A DNA stretch of 64,000 nt, from assembly GCF_013307225.1 (NCBI RefSeq), contig NZ_CP028942.1:620001-684000 (forward strand), read 5' to 3'. Each line of letters starts with the position of its first letter. Positions within the stretch are counted from its first letter, which is position 1. The translations under genes and the position numbers were made by a program. The notes under the pieces are model-generated. The model did no database searches. It saw nothing but the letters and a program-made list of their open reading frames with translations, and was not told the origin of the DNA. Positions 1 to 9,304 of the stretch are shown here, piece by piece. The stretch is from Polynucleobacter tropicus. Its GTDB lineage: Bacteria > Pseudomonadota > Gammaproteobacteria > Burkholderiales > Burkholderiaceae.

Positions 1-36
1 TGTCATTGCCTGCTAATCTCCATTTAACGGCATGCC

Positions 37-246
37 TCAGGCATTACTTTTCTTCTTGGTGCGCTTGGATTTGGATAGGGCTTTAAATTGATTGATCATT
101 TGATTACGAAATTTGATAAAAGCCTCATTAGAGTCAAATGCCTCAATAGCCTCTTTTTCGATCTCGCCATCGCCGATTCTGTAGCTGACAACCCAATAAT
201 GGGCTAAATCGCTCGGTTCGATCAAGATCACTTCAAACTTTTGCAC
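37..246 (-). CDS. Small hypothetical protein (69 aa)
   Basis: I do not recognise this family. The protein is short and soluble-looking, with an acidic middle and a very basic Lys/Ser-rich C-terminus (about residues 58-69) that could bind nucleic acid. The start is a GTG supported by an AAGGAG ribosome-binding site about 12 bases upstream. It is transcribed away from the PilZ gene that follows, so the two are divergent with a 54-base gap. No signal peptide or membrane segment is visible. Confidence 0.6.
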   Translation of the reverse strand: MQKFEVILIEPSDLAHYWVVSYRIGDGEIEKEAIEAFDSNEAFIKFRNQMINQFKALSKSKRTKKKSNA

Positions 247-300
247 GGCTGACTTTGCTCCTTAATTCAGATTAATCATACTCCCAGTAAAATAAACGGC

Positions 301-1056
301 ATGGCCTATGAAACGTACCCCCCAGAGCTCGGAAAAATCGATCCTAAATTCGCATTAGATCCACGCTTTATTTTTAAAAACTTGGAGAGGATGTTATCCC
401 CGGGGCCGGTATCAGCAATCTTTAATGTAAAAACCTCTGAAAAATTTCCGGTTAGTGTGCAGAGCTTGGATCCCAAGTTGGGTATCAAATTCAAAGCAGA
501 AGAGTTGCCTAAGAATGGTATGGGTTCGTATCTTCAAGAGTCATGTTATTTTGTTGCTGGTCTTGAGGCTGGCAAGCTGCAATTTCCCATTGGAGGCTTA
601 AGGTCGGCCGAAGTAGGCGGATTGGCTTGCGATATACCTAATGCTGTAACACTCATTCAGAGGCGAGAAGACTTTAGGGCAAAGGCACCGCCTGACCGAG
701 CTTTTAAGGCGCTCATTTTCTTTACCGTAGGCAAAGAGATGATTGGGGATATTGTGGATGTCTCTGATAAAGGGTTACAGTTAGATCTTCGCCTTGGGGC
801 AACAGAGATGGAAGTTGGTACTATTTGGACCAATTGTTCGTTAGAGCGGTTAACCGCTAGAACTGCTAAATTCGATCTTATCATCAGAAACATTCGGCCA
901 AGCCCCTTGGAGGCCTCTCGAATTCGGGTGGGCTGTGAGCTGCATGAGCCAACCAAGCTCAATTTAAACGAATTTTTGAGTACCAGATCAGCCATTCAGA
1001 GTGCTAGACTAAATCGCCGTATTAACTACTGGTTTCAAGATACATCCTGGTGTTAG
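301..1056 (+). CDS. PilZ-domain protein, YcgR-like flagellar brake candidate
   Basis: The C-terminal half carries both halves of the PilZ cyclic-di-GMP binding signature: RREDFR (residues 121-126, the RxxxR element) and DVSDKG (153-158, the D/NxSxxG element). The N-terminal ~115 residues look like the beta-rich YcgR N-terminal domain. Proteins of this architecture bind c-di-GMP and slow flagellar motors or otherwise control motility. No signal peptide or membrane span is seen, so it should be cytoplasmic. No flagellar gene is nearby, so the motor role is inferred from family only. The window also holds a GGDEF cyclase and an HD-GYP protein that could supply and degrade the ligand. Confidence 0.75.
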   Translation: MAYETYPPELGKIDPKFALDPRFIFKNLERMLSPGPVSAIFNVKTSEKFPVSVQSLDPKLGIKFKAEELPKNGMGSYLQESCYFVAGLEAGKLQFPIGGLRSAEVGGLACDIPNAVTLIQRREDFRAKAPPDRAFKALIFFTVGKEMIGDIVDVSDKGLQLDLRLGATEMEVGTIWTNCSLERLTARTAKFDLIIRNIRPSPLEASRIRVGCELHEPTKLNLNEFLSTRSAIQSARLNRRINYWFQDTSWC

Positions 1057-1170
1057 TGCAAGACGTTACCAAGGTATCAACACCCTAAGGCACTAGAGTG
1101 GTGCGGTAACACTCCCATATTACAATCAGTTCTTATAGATATTTGCTCAAAAGAGCATAGGAATAAGGTT

Positions 1171-1848
1171 ATGGGTTACGGCGCAATTGATTTAGCACAA
1201 TTAAATATGCAAAGAGGCAAGTATGAGGTTGCCTTTGATATTTTGTTTGATGCTGCAGTTAATGATCAAAATGATGATGCGCTCTTTTTGCTGACTAAGA
1301 TGACCTTTGACGGCAATCTCAATGCCGAGCAGATGGAAAAGTTCTATGAGTTACAAAATGGCCATACCAGCTTAGGCAATGGTTACGCTTTATTTAATGT
1401 TGGCTTGATGCATGAGCGCGGCCTTGGTAATGTCAAGCAATGTTATAAAACTGCAGTCGAGTATTACCAAAAAGCAATTAAGGAAGAAGTAAAGGATGCA
1501 TTTTGTAATTTGGGCAATATTTATGCCTTAGGGCTCGGCATGGAGGAAGGCGTTCCAAGAAATGTGGAGTTAGGAGTTAAATACCTTACGATTGGCGCAG
1601 AAGAGGGTAGCCGTCAGTGTGCGTATACCTTGGGCTCGCTCTATGGCAAAGGTGAATTTGTACCATTAGATCTCAAAAAAGCCTTTTACTTCTTATCCTT
1701 GGCCGCACTACAGGGCCATGATCAAGCTAAACGCGTACTACACATTTTTGTGCACACCCATAAAGAAAATTATGATGCTGAGATGGAAGCTGCTCAGTAT
1801 CAATTTGGGAAGATTCAAAATCTTCGACTGTTATATAAGTGCCTCTAA
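1171..1848 (+). CDS. Sel1-like (TPR-type) repeat protein
   Basis: A helical-repeat protein of 225 aa. At least three Sel1-like repeats are readable from about residue 72 to 195, each with the pattern A..LG.ly..G.GV..d...A..yy..Aa..G. Such repeats are protein-interaction scaffolds, and no enzymatic motif is present. There is no signal peptide, so the protein is probably cytoplasmic. It precedes the potassium channel gene by 36 bases in the same direction, so the two may be co-transcribed. The partner and pathway are unknown. Confidence 0.7.
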   Translation: MGYGAIDLAQLNMQRGKYEVAFDILFDAAVNDQNDDALFLLTKMTFDGNLNAEQMEKFYELQNGHTSLGNGYALFNVGLMHERGLGNVKQCYKTAVEYYQKAIKEEVKDAFCNLGNIYALGLGMEEGVPRNVELGVKYLTIGAEEGSRQCAYTLGSLYGKGEFVPLDLKKAFYFLSLAALQGHDQAKRVLHIFVHTHKENYDAEMEAAQYQFGKIQNLRLLYKCL

Positions 1849-1884
1849 CTTGATGAATTAGAAATTCAATTTGAGTCAATCGGC

Positions 1885-3063
1885 ATGATGAAAAAAAGCG
1901 TATTAAAAAAATTGAATTTTCCAGCGTATGTATTTCACGCTATTCATACTTTCGTCGTAAAAAATAAAGGACGAACCTTTCGCCAAAAGGTTTTCTCGCT
2001 TTTAAATCCAACACCAACATCCGGAGAGTTGCATCACATCATTGATCATGTGATTGTGATTTCGGTATTGCTGTCCGTCGTATCCATTATTTTGGAGACG
2101 GTTTCATGGATTCACGCGCCTTTTCAGAAGGAATTTTACGCAATTGAGCTTTTCACTGTAGCTGTATTCTCGGTTGAATACATAGGGCGCGTGTATTCCT
2201 GCTGTGAAGAGCCCAAATACCAAGAGCCTATTATGGGAAGGCTCAAATACATGTTTACGATTGGCGCTTTGATTGATTTTGTTGCGGTAGCGCCATTCTT
2301 TGTCGGACTTGCGTTTCATGAAACCTTCGATTTGCGTTTCTTGCGAGTCTTTAGGTTGTCGCGATTACTCAAGCTAACGCGCTACACCGGTACGCTTAAT
2401 ACAATGTACAAGGCTATCTATCGTGAGCGCCGTGTCCTATTTGCAGCTGCATTCATGATGACTTTATTGGTCATATTGACGGCAAGCTTGGGTTTTGAAT
2501 TGGAGCATGCAGCGCAGCCCGATAAATTTGACACCATTCCTGATGCTATGTATTGGGCCGTCATTACTCTTGCTAGCGTTGGTTATGGAGACTTAACCCC
2601 AGTTACCCCGCTGGGCAAGGCAATGACTGTTGTAATAAGTCTGATTGGAATTGGTATTTTTGCAATCCCAGCAGGCTTAATGGCATCCGCCTTTACCGAT
2701 CAGTTGCGCATTGATCGTGAGGCATTTGAAAATGAGTTCAGGGATGCCATTGCCAAGGGAAGACTCTCTCCTGGAGATCGCCTTGCTTTAGAGGCTGAGG
2801 CAGAACGCTTGCACCTATCTATGGAAGATGTGGATCGCATTACTGACAAGGTCAAGAGTGAGCTCATGAGTAACACGGGTGTCTTGCCAGAGGGCATTGC
2901 TCCGGAAATTGTGTTTGAAAAATATCGCCAGCAAATTAGCCATCTCAAAGTATTTTCTCTGAGCAAGCAATCTGAGCATGTTGAGTTGATGCTTCAAGAA
3001 AGTGGCAATGCCACTGAGTTGGAGCGCCAAATTTGGTTATTAATAAAACAAAAATCTAATTAG
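1885..3063 (+). CDS. Voltage-gated potassium channel (Kv-type, 6 TM)
   Basis: An inner-membrane ion channel of 392 aa. The S4 voltage sensor is clear, with basic residues every third position (R151, R154, R157, R160, K163, R166). The pore helix and selectivity filter read TLASVGYGD (228-236), the K+-selective signature. S1-S3 occupy about 52-145, S5 about 184-206, and S6 about 245-270. A charged cytoplasmic C-terminal tail (about 272-392) follows with no RCK or cyclic-nucleotide-binding motif that I can recognise. The role is K+ conductance and membrane-potential control. Its 3' end overlaps the convergent small gene by 8 bases. Confidence 0.88.
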   Translation: MMKKSVLKKLNFPAYVFHAIHTFVVKNKGRTFRQKVFSLLNPTPTSGELHHIIDHVIVISVLLSVVSIILETVSWIHAPFQKEFYAIELFTVAVFSVEYIGRVYSCCEEPKYQEPIMGRLKYMFTIGALIDFVAVAPFFVGLAFHETFDLRFLRVFRLSRLLKLTRYTGTLNTMYKAIYRERRVLFAAAFMMTLLVILTASLGFELEHAAQPDKFDTIPDAMYWAVITLASVGYGDLTPVTPLGKAMTVVISLIGIGIFAIPAGLMASAFTDQLRIDREAFENEFRDAIAKGRLSPGDRLALEAEAERLHLSMEDVDRITDKVKSELMSNTGVLPEGIAPEIVFEKYRQQISHLKVFSLSKQSEHVELMLQESGNATELERQIWLLIKQKSN

Positions 3064-3364
3064 ATTGCTCAACGCGTAGCAGCTGATAAATCGACTCATG
3101 GATTGGGCTGGGTAGATCTTGCTGGCCAGATTCAGTAAGCTCCATACTAATTTTTCCACGTAAAACGATTAAGCCCTTCAGCGTTTCGCGTTTATGAAAG
3201 TGATCGTGCTCTCGATCAATCTCTTGGATCAAAAACTGATGCAAGAAAGTGTGATTGGAGAGGTCAAGCTTTAATGCAAATGCTAAGCGATCAATTTCTT
3301 GATTGAGTTGATGCACAACTTTGTGCAGCTCATTATCGAGGTAGGGCTTATCAATTTGGCTCAT
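3056..3364 (-). CDS. Hypothetical helical protein (102 aa)
   Basis: Not recognised. It is a His/Glu/Leu-rich, predicted all-helical soluble protein with no cysteine cluster, signal peptide or membrane span. The centre (about residues 40-62) is dense in H, D and E (HQFLIQEIDREHDHFHKRE), which could be a metal site or simply an amphipathic helix. It overlaps the K+ channel gene tail-to-tail by 8 bases. Length and codon use look like a genuine gene, but function cannot be assigned. Confidence 0.5.
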   Translation of the reverse strand: MSQIDKPYLDNELHKVVHQLNQEIDRLAFALKLDLSNHTFLHQFLIQEIDREHDHFHKRETLKGLIVLRGKISMELTESGQQDLPSPIHESIYQLLRVEQSN

Positions 3365-3583
3365 ATCATTTCAGCTCTCAGCCAATCTATTCGGAATTTT
3401 CACTTTTGATGCATTGGCAGTTTACAGCCTTCTATTATAGGTAAGGCGCTGTAAATGCGTCATTTTTTGGTCTTATTTGCGACTTATAATGCTCAATGGC
3501 GCTTTTGACGATGGGTTTTCCCTTGGCTATTAAAAGCATAAACCCCCAGTCATCATGTTTTGGTAAGAAATGTGGATAAAAGA

Positions 3584-4354
3584 ATGAATCAAGTATTGAA
3601 TTTAAGTGGCAAAAAAGGACTCATTCTTGGGGTGGCCAATGATCAAAGTATCGCCTGGGGATGCGCGCTCATGGCAAAGCAGATGGGCGCTGATGTAATT
3701 GTGACTTGCCTTAATGAAAAAGCAAAAGGATATGTCGAACCACTTACCAAGGCTGAGCAAATCGATCTTAAGGTTTGCAACGTGGAAGATCCAGGCGCAT
3801 TGGAGGCGCTGGTTAATACTGCGGTTAACAAATTCGGTCAATTGGATTTTGTGATTCACTCGATTGCGTGGGCGCCATTAGAAGATTTGCATGGGCGCGT
3901 AGTGGATAGTTCAAGCATGGGTTTTTCCAGGGCAATGGAGGTGTCATGTCACTCCTTTGCAACCTTGGCTAAGTTATGTGTACCTCATATGCCCAAAGGA
4001 GGCGCTTTGCTAACAATGACTTATTTGGGTGCTGATGAAGCAGTGCCTCACTATGGTTTGATGGGGCCAGTGAAGGCTGCGCTTGAATCTTTGGTTCGAT
4101 ATATGGCGGTAGAGTTAGGCGGCAATGGAATCCGAGTACATGCAGTTTCTCCTGGACCGATATTGACACGAGCGGCTTCGGGTATTGATCATTTTGATGA
4201 ACTCATGCGCGAAGCAGCGCAAAAATCGCCATTAGGAAGACCAGTGCGCTTAGATGAAATTGCTAGCTTGAGTACATTTTTGTGCTCAGATGCAGCATCA
4301 GGAATGACAGGTCAAACGATTTATGTGGATGGCGGCTCTCACGCCGTTGCCTAA
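3584..4354 (+). CDS. fabI: Enoyl-[acyl-carrier-protein] reductase FabI-type
   Basis: Short-chain dehydrogenase fold that reduces enoyl-ACP (or enoyl-CoA) with NAD(P)H. The glycine-poor FabI nucleotide loop LILGVANDQSIAWG is present instead of the usual TGxxxGxG. The FabI catalytic pattern Y-x9-Y-x6-K is readable in YLGADEAVPHYGLMGPVK. I place the start at ATG 3584, because an in-frame extension to TTG 3560 adds residues unlike the family N-terminus. The gene is 10 bases upstream of a MaoC-phosphotransacetylase fusion and then acetate kinase, so this copy may act with that pathway rather than as the sole housekeeping FabI. Confidence 0.87.
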   Translation: MNQVLNLSGKKGLILGVANDQSIAWGCALMAKQMGADVIVTCLNEKAKGYVEPLTKAEQIDLKVCNVEDPGALEALVNTAVNKFGQLDFVIHSIAWAPLEDLHGRVVDSSSMGFSRAMEVSCHSFATLAKLCVPHMPKGGALLTMTYLGADEAVPHYGLMGPVKAALESLVRYMAVELGGNGIRVHAVSPGPILTRAASGIDHFDELMREAAQKSPLGRPVRLDEIASLSTFLCSDAASGMTGQTIYVDGGSHAVA

Positions 4355-4364
4355 GGAAAATTAG

Positions 4365-5774
4365 ATGAACACACAGCTAGATGACAAAGATTTAATAGAG
4401 AACATCACTTATGACGAGCTCAGTATTGGTCAAAGTGCTCGCTTATTGCGCACTCTCACGCTTGAGGATATTCAGGCATTTGCTGCGGTCTCTGGCGATA
4501 CGAACCCAGCCCACTTAGATCCTGAATATGCCAATGACACGATGTTTCATGGTGTTATCGCTCATGGAATGTGGGGAGGGGCTTTGATTTCTGCATTGCT
4601 GGGTACTAAGTTTCCAGGGCCTGGAACTATTTATCTGCAGCAGGATTTGCATTTTTCAAGACCGGTTCGTATTGGCGATACATTGGCAGTAGTGGCGACA
4701 GTGCAATCCAAAGATGACGAAAAAAAACGTGTTGAACTGGACTGCGTGGTTCAAAACCAAAATGGTGAAAAAGTGCTGCATGGCACGGCTCGCATTATTG
4801 CCCCTACGCAAAAAATATCGCGACCCAGATTGAGTTCGCCACACATTCAGATATTTGACCCTGAAGCCCGCTTTCATACGTTATTAGAAAAGACTAAAAA
4901 TTTAGAGCCCGTTTTTTGTGCGGTAGTGCATCCATGCGATAAGGAGTCTTTAGTAGGTGCGGTCGATTCTGCTATTGCAGGCTTAATCAAGCCGATTTTG
5001 ATTGGTCCAGAAAAGAAAATTTTATCGATTGCAAGTGCTGCTGCCATTGATATCTCGTCATATGAGTTGATTGACGTTCCTCATAGCCATGCTGCTGCAG
5101 ATAAAGCGGCTGATTTAGCGGTAGAGCGAAAAGTGGAAATGATGATGAAGGGTAGTTTGCATACAGATGAACTCTTGCATGCAATATTGGCTCGCCCTCA
5201 GTTAAGAACCGGCAGAAGAATGTCGCACGTATTCCGTTTTGACATTCCGATGTATAGCAAGCCTTTATTAGTTACAGATGCGGCGTTGAACATACGCCCA
5301 ACGCTAATGGAAAAGGTCGACATTATTCAAAATGCTATCGATTTTAGTGTGATCATGGGCGTTGCCAATCCCAAGGTAGCGATTTTGTCGGCAGTCGAAA
5401 CAGTGAACCCAGATATTCCGTCAACGATTGAGGCGGCTGCACTTTGCAAGATGGCTCAGCGCGGACAAATTAAGGGCGGCACTCTGGATGGCCCATTGGC
5501 ATTCGATAATGCGATCTCGATTCATGCAGCGCAGATTAAAGGAATTGATTCGCCTGTTGCAGGTGATGCTGATATTTTAAATGTGCCTGATTTAGAGTCT
5601 GGCAATATGCTGGCAAAACAACTAGAGTACTTTGCTGGCGCAAGTGGAGCCGGCTTAGTTTTAGGCTCCAAAATTCCAGTGGCGTTAACCAGTAGGGCTG
5701 ATAGCGCACGCACTAGAGTGGCATCTGCCATATTGGGTCTACTTGTAGCGCATGCGCATCGCCAAAACAGCTAG
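4365..5774 (+). CDS. Bifunctional enoyl-CoA hydratase (MaoC)/phosphate acyltransferase
   Basis: Two domains are fused. Residues about 12-150 form an (R)-specific enoyl-CoA hydratase/MaoC hot-dog with the catalytic Asp/His in SGDTNPAHLDPEYA and the following VIAHGM. Residues about 160-465 form a phosphate acetyl/butyryltransferase (for example SAVETVNPDIPSTIEAAAL and GGTLDGPLAFDNAIS). The enzyme would hydrate an enoyl-CoA and/or convert acyl-CoA to acyl phosphate. The next gene, acetate kinase, would then make ATP. The short spacing to fabI and ackA indicates one operon. Acyl-chain preference cannot be read from sequence. Confidence 0.88.
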   Translation: MNTQLDDKDLIENITYDELSIGQSARLLRTLTLEDIQAFAAVSGDTNPAHLDPEYANDTMFHGVIAHGMWGGALISALLGTKFPGPGTIYLQQDLHFSRPVRIGDTLAVVATVQSKDDEKKRVELDCVVQNQNGEKVLHGTARIIAPTQKISRPRLSSPHIQIFDPEARFHTLLEKTKNLEPVFCAVVHPCDKESLVGAVDSAIAGLIKPILIGPEKKILSIASAAAIDISSYELIDVPHSHAAADKAADLAVERKVEMMMKGSLHTDELLHAILARPQLRTGRRMSHVFRFDIPMYSKPLLVTDAALNIRPTLMEKVDIIQNAIDFSVIMGVANPKVAILSAVETVNPDIPSTIEAAALCKMAQRGQIKGGTLDGPLAFDNAISIHAAQIKGIDSPVAGDADILNVPDLESGNMLAKQLEYFAGASGAGLVLGSKIPVALTSRADSARTRVASAILGLLVAHAHRQNS

Positions 5775-5805
5775 CCTTACTCAATATCAAACTACAGATT
5801 TCATC

Positions 5806-6993
5806 ATGGCAATTCTCTCTGTCAACGCGGGATCTTCAACTTTAAAGTTTGCGCTTTACCCCGTTGATCAAGGTGCGGTTCAGCCCTCGGTCTTGGTAGG
5901 AAGTTATGAAGGTTTGGAACCAAATGGTGCGCCGATGCTCAAGTATGGCTACGAGGGGGAGATAAGGTCAGTGCCCTTGGATTGCCTATCAAGAGAGCCT
6001 TTTGCTTGCGCCTTGAGTCAATTAAAAAACTTGGTCCTGACGCTTCCGAATATTCCAAAAATTCAAGCCATAGCTCATCGTATTGTTCATGGCGGATCAC
6101 TCTTTACTCAAAGCGTCATCTCTACGACATCGATACTTAAAGAATTATCAAAGTTGAATGTATTAGCGCCATTGCATCAACCGCACAATATTGAGGGTGT
6201 GCGTGCTTTTGCAAATGCGTTTCCTGATATTCCACAGGTGCTTTGCTTTGATACTGCCTACCATAAGACTGTATCGAGTATTGAATCAGCTTTTGCGTTA
6301 CCGGCGGAAATTACCTCTCAGGGTGTTAGGAGGTATGGTTTTCATGGCCTGTCTTATCAATATATTATTGGCACGCTTTTGGATTGCACGAAGCGCGCTC
6401 AGGGCAGGGTGATGATGGCTCATCTTGGAAATGGCGCAAGTCTTTGTGCTGCTATTGGTGGTAAGAGTATTGCTACTACCATGGGATTTTCCGCTTTGGA
6501 TGGACTCATGATGGGGACAAGAGCTGGATCATTAGATGCGGGTGTTCTTTTGTATCTTTTGGATAAGGGTCTTACGCCCGAACAGCTGGAAAAATTACTT
6601 TATAAGAAGAGTGGCTTACTCGGGGTTTCAGGGATTTCAGCTGATATGCGTAAACTTAGAGCAAGCAAGGAGCCCTTGGCAATAGTGGCAATTGATTTGT
6701 TTACTCATAGAGTCGTGCGTGAGGCTGGGGCTATGGTTGCTTGTCTTGAAGGCTTGGATGTTATTGCTTTTAGTGGTGGAATAGGTGAGCATGATAGTCG
6801 GCTGCGACAGTCTGTATGCGAAAAACTATCTTGGCTGGGTATTAAGCTAGACGAGACCCTCAATCAAGCCGCAACGAATGATGCGATTTCCAAAATTAGC
6901 GCTGAAGATAGTGCGATTGAAGTATGGGTTATCCCAACAGATGAGGGCTTGGTTGCCGCTCGCGATGCTCAAGCGCTGTTGGCTCAGCGCTGA
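5806..6993 (+). CDS. ackA: Acetate/propionate kinase
   Basis: An ASKHA-fold kinase that interconverts acyl phosphate plus ADP with carboxylate plus ATP. Signatures visible: N-terminal MAILSVNAGSSTLKF (first phosphate loop), RRYGFHGLSYQYI (second acetokinase signature), HLGNGAS, and ISGGIGEH-like IAFSGGIGEHDSR near the C-terminus. I choose ATG 5806, which gives 396 aa. The longer frame from 5752 overlaps the upstream gene and adds residues outside the family N-terminus. It is the last gene of the fabI / MaoC-Pta / ackA cluster. Confidence 0.92.
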   Translation: MAILSVNAGSSTLKFALYPVDQGAVQPSVLVGSYEGLEPNGAPMLKYGYEGEIRSVPLDCLSREPFACALSQLKNLVLTLPNIPKIQAIAHRIVHGGSLFTQSVISTTSILKELSKLNVLAPLHQPHNIEGVRAFANAFPDIPQVLCFDTAYHKTVSSIESAFALPAEITSQGVRRYGFHGLSYQYIIGTLLDCTKRAQGRVMMAHLGNGASLCAAIGGKSIATTMGFSALDGLMMGTRAGSLDAGVLLYLLDKGLTPEQLEKLLYKKSGLLGVSGISADMRKLRASKEPLAIVAIDLFTHRVVREAGAMVACLEGLDVIAFSGGIGEHDSRLRQSVCEKLSWLGIKLDETLNQAATNDAISKISAEDSAIEVWVIPTDEGLVAARDAQALLAQR

Positions 6994-7019
6994 ACATCAA
7001 GCTACCAAAATATAAATGG

Positions 7020-7406
7020 CTAGTTTCTAGGTTTTGGGTAAGCCGTCGATTTAGCAACATCATCCGCCGTCCAGGTTTTGCTTAAGTCACCAGTTGGGCC
7101 AAAGGCGACAAATGAATAGCAGATGCCCAGAATTACCGCGGCCAATCCCACGATCTTGAGAACTTTATAGTCACGCTCTTCTTTGATGACATATTTGGGG
7201 GCAGGGTGGCGTACTTCAAAAACTTCAGGGAAGGCTTCTTCTATTAATTCTTTTGCGGATTTGATATAGCGATACCGCTCATCCTCAGGTGCACCAGCCT
7301 CAATAGCTTCGGCTGCTTTGAAGTAGAGTTCGCTAGCAGAGCTCAGAATCTTCGATCTCTGAACGCACTCAATGTGTCTTTCTTGCTCGAATGGTGTCAT
7401 TGTCAT
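7020..7406 (-). CDS. Hypothetical single-span membrane protein (128 aa)
   Basis: The N-terminal ~80 residues are soluble and helical, rich in charged residues. One hydrophobic segment (about residues 83-104, VLKIVGLAAVILGICYSFVAF) should anchor the protein in the inner membrane, followed by a short polar tail. I do not recognise the family. The stop is 27 bases from the end of ackA and the two genes converge. No function is proposed. Confidence 0.55.
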   Translation of the reverse strand: MTMTPFEQERHIECVQRSKILSSASELYFKAAEAIEAGAPEDERYRYIKSAKELIEEAFPEVFEVRHPAPKYVIKEERDYKVLKIVGLAAVILGICYSFVAFGPTGDLSKTWTADDVAKSTAYPKPRN

Positions 7407-7605
7407 GGAATATCACCCCTTAAATTGAATTAATTAATTTTACTTTCACAGAGTTAAAAAGTCACCTTTTGAGCATAGTCAAAGTGCCGTTAAATAGGTG
7501 AATATTTTGGAATTCAGTTGGATCTAAGCTAGACTTCCCAAAACTAAATTAAATCGATTAGAGTTAGGCATATCGCACTAATTAGGCTGATTTCTTCAAT
7601 ATATT

Positions 7606-7622
7606 AGGAGGAGTATCAATTG
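7606..7622 (+). promoter_or_regulatory. Strong Shine-Dalgarno supporting a TTG start
   Basis: AGGAGG lies at 7606-7611, eight bases before the TTG at 7620-7622. The perfect match and good spacing support TTG as the real start of the glutamate-synthase-like gene. Confidence 0.75.
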
Positions 7623-9218
7623 CAATATTCAAGATATTTTGCATGGCTCTCAACGCTGATACTCGTAGCCATTTCTATTGCTTACGATAGCCCCCTTAGC
7701 ATCCTCTTTATAGCCTTATTTCTAATTGGTCTTGCAGACGTGATTCAAGACCGTCACTCGATTTTACGTAATTACCCTCTGATTGGGCATCTGCGTTTCA
7801 TGCTGGAGTATATTCGCCCGGAAATTCGTCAATACTTTTTAGAAGATGACGAAGAGAAAATTCCTTTTTCTAGAAATCAGCGGGCGATGGTTTACAGTCG
7901 CTCAAAAAAGGCAAATGATAAAAGAGGTTTTGGTTCAACCAAATTAATGTATGGTCCAGATGGAGAGTGGTTAGGACACTCTAATTCCCCGCAGCATCCT
8001 GATCCTACAACCTTTCGTATTCAAGTGGGTGGGCCTAGTTGCTTACAGCCATATTCATTGTCGATTTTTAATATCTCAGCAATGAGTTTTGGCGCTCTTT
8101 CTTCCAATGCCATTAGAGCGCTCAATAAGGGTGCAAAGCTTGGCGGTTTTGCACATGACACTGGTGAAGGATCGATATCTCCTTACCATAGAGAGTTTGG
8201 TGGCGACATCATTTGGGAAATTGGATCTGGATATTTTGGTTGTCGAAATCAAGACGGAACTTTTTCTGAAGAAAAATTTACAGAGCAAGTTGTAGATCCA
8301 CAAATTAAGATGGTAGAGATTAAGTTATCTCAGGGCGCTAAGCCTGGGCATGGCGGTGTTTTACCCGGCCCTAAGGTCACTGCGGAAATTGCTATAACGC
8401 GTGGCGTTCCCGCTGGTGAAGATTGCGTTTCCCCGGCTAGTCATACGGCATTTTCTTCGCCAGTAGAGTTAATGCAATTTATTGCTCGCTTAAGAAAGCT
8501 CAGTGGTGGCAAACCCATCGGCTTTAAGTTGTGTATTGGCCAACCATGGGAGTTTTTTGGAATTGCAAAGGCAATGCTAGAGACCGGAATATGCCCGGAC
8601 TTTATCGTGGTCGATGGTAGTGAAGGTGGTACAGGCGCAGCACCAGTCGAGTTTACCGATCATGTTGGTATGCCCTTGCGCGAGGGCCTGCGCTTGGTGC
8701 ACAACACGCTGGTTGGCATCGGCAAAAGAAAAGAGATAGTTGTAGGCGCATCAGGAAAAATTATTTCTGCTTACGATATTATTCGAGCAATTGCCCTAGG
8801 CGCAGATTGGTGTAATTCTGCAAGGGGCTTTATGTTTGCTTTGGGATGCATTCAGTCAAGATCTTGCCATACTGATAAATGCCCTACTGGTGTTGCCACA
8901 CAAGATCCGCTTCGTCAAAGAGCGCTGGTTGTTCCTGATAAGGCTGAACGAGTTCATGCATTTCATAACAACACGATGCAGTCTCTTGCTGAATTGATTG
9001 GCGCAGCTGGGCTTGCGCACCCCAGGGAAATTACATCTGATTATCTGATGTGTAGGGATGCGTCTGGTAAAGCAATTCCGCTTTTCTCTAAATTGCCGAC
9101 TGTAAACCCAGGTCATTTATTGCAAAGAGTTGATAGTATGTCTGGCCTTCCTCAAGAATATGAGCTGTATTGGAATAGGGCGTTGACCAATAAGTTTGGA
9201 TTGGCGCCGCTTATATGA
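7620..9218 (+). CDS. FMN-binding glutamate synthase family protein, membrane-anchored
   Basis: Resembles the synthase (FMN/TIM-barrel) domain of glutamate synthase but lacks the N-terminal glutaminase. Two hydrophobic segments (about residues 8-25 and 27-42) precede the barrel, so it is probably tethered to the inner membrane. The FMN/substrate region VVDGSEGGTGAAP and the 3Fe-4S ligand pattern C-x5-C-x4-C (GCIQSRSCHTDKCPTGV) are intact. Stand-alone proteins of this family are common in proteobacteria, but their substrate is not established, so I do not claim glutamate synthesis. It starts at TTG 7620 and appears monocistronic. Confidence 0.85.
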   Translation: MQYSRYFAWLSTLILVAISIAYDSPLSILFIALFLIGLADVIQDRHSILRNYPLIGHLRFMLEYIRPEIRQYFLEDDEEKIPFSRNQRAMVYSRSKKANDKRGFGSTKLMYGPDGEWLGHSNSPQHPDPTTFRIQVGGPSCLQPYSLSIFNISAMSFGALSSNAIRALNKGAKLGGFAHDTGEGSISPYHREFGGDIIWEIGSGYFGCRNQDGTFSEEKFTEQVVDPQIKMVEIKLSQGAKPGHGGVLPGPKVTAEIAITRGVPAGEDCVSPASHTAFSSPVELMQFIARLRKLSGGKPIGFKLCIGQPWEFFGIAKAMLETGICPDFIVVDGSEGGTGAAPVEFTDHVGMPLREGLRLVHNTLVGIGKRKEIVVGASGKIISAYDIIRAIALGADWCNSARGFMFALGCIQSRSCHTDKCPTGVATQDPLRQRALVVPDKAERVHAFHNNTMQSLAELIGAAGLAHPREITSDYLMCRDASGKAIPLFSKLPTVNPGHLLQRVDSMSGLPQEYELYWNRALTNKFGLAPLI

Positions 9219-9304
9219 GTGCTCTCAACATATATAGCCAAAAACTATCTTGATGTAAGCTTTAATTTGGCACACATTAATATTCATAAATTTTCAACTT
9301 ATCT

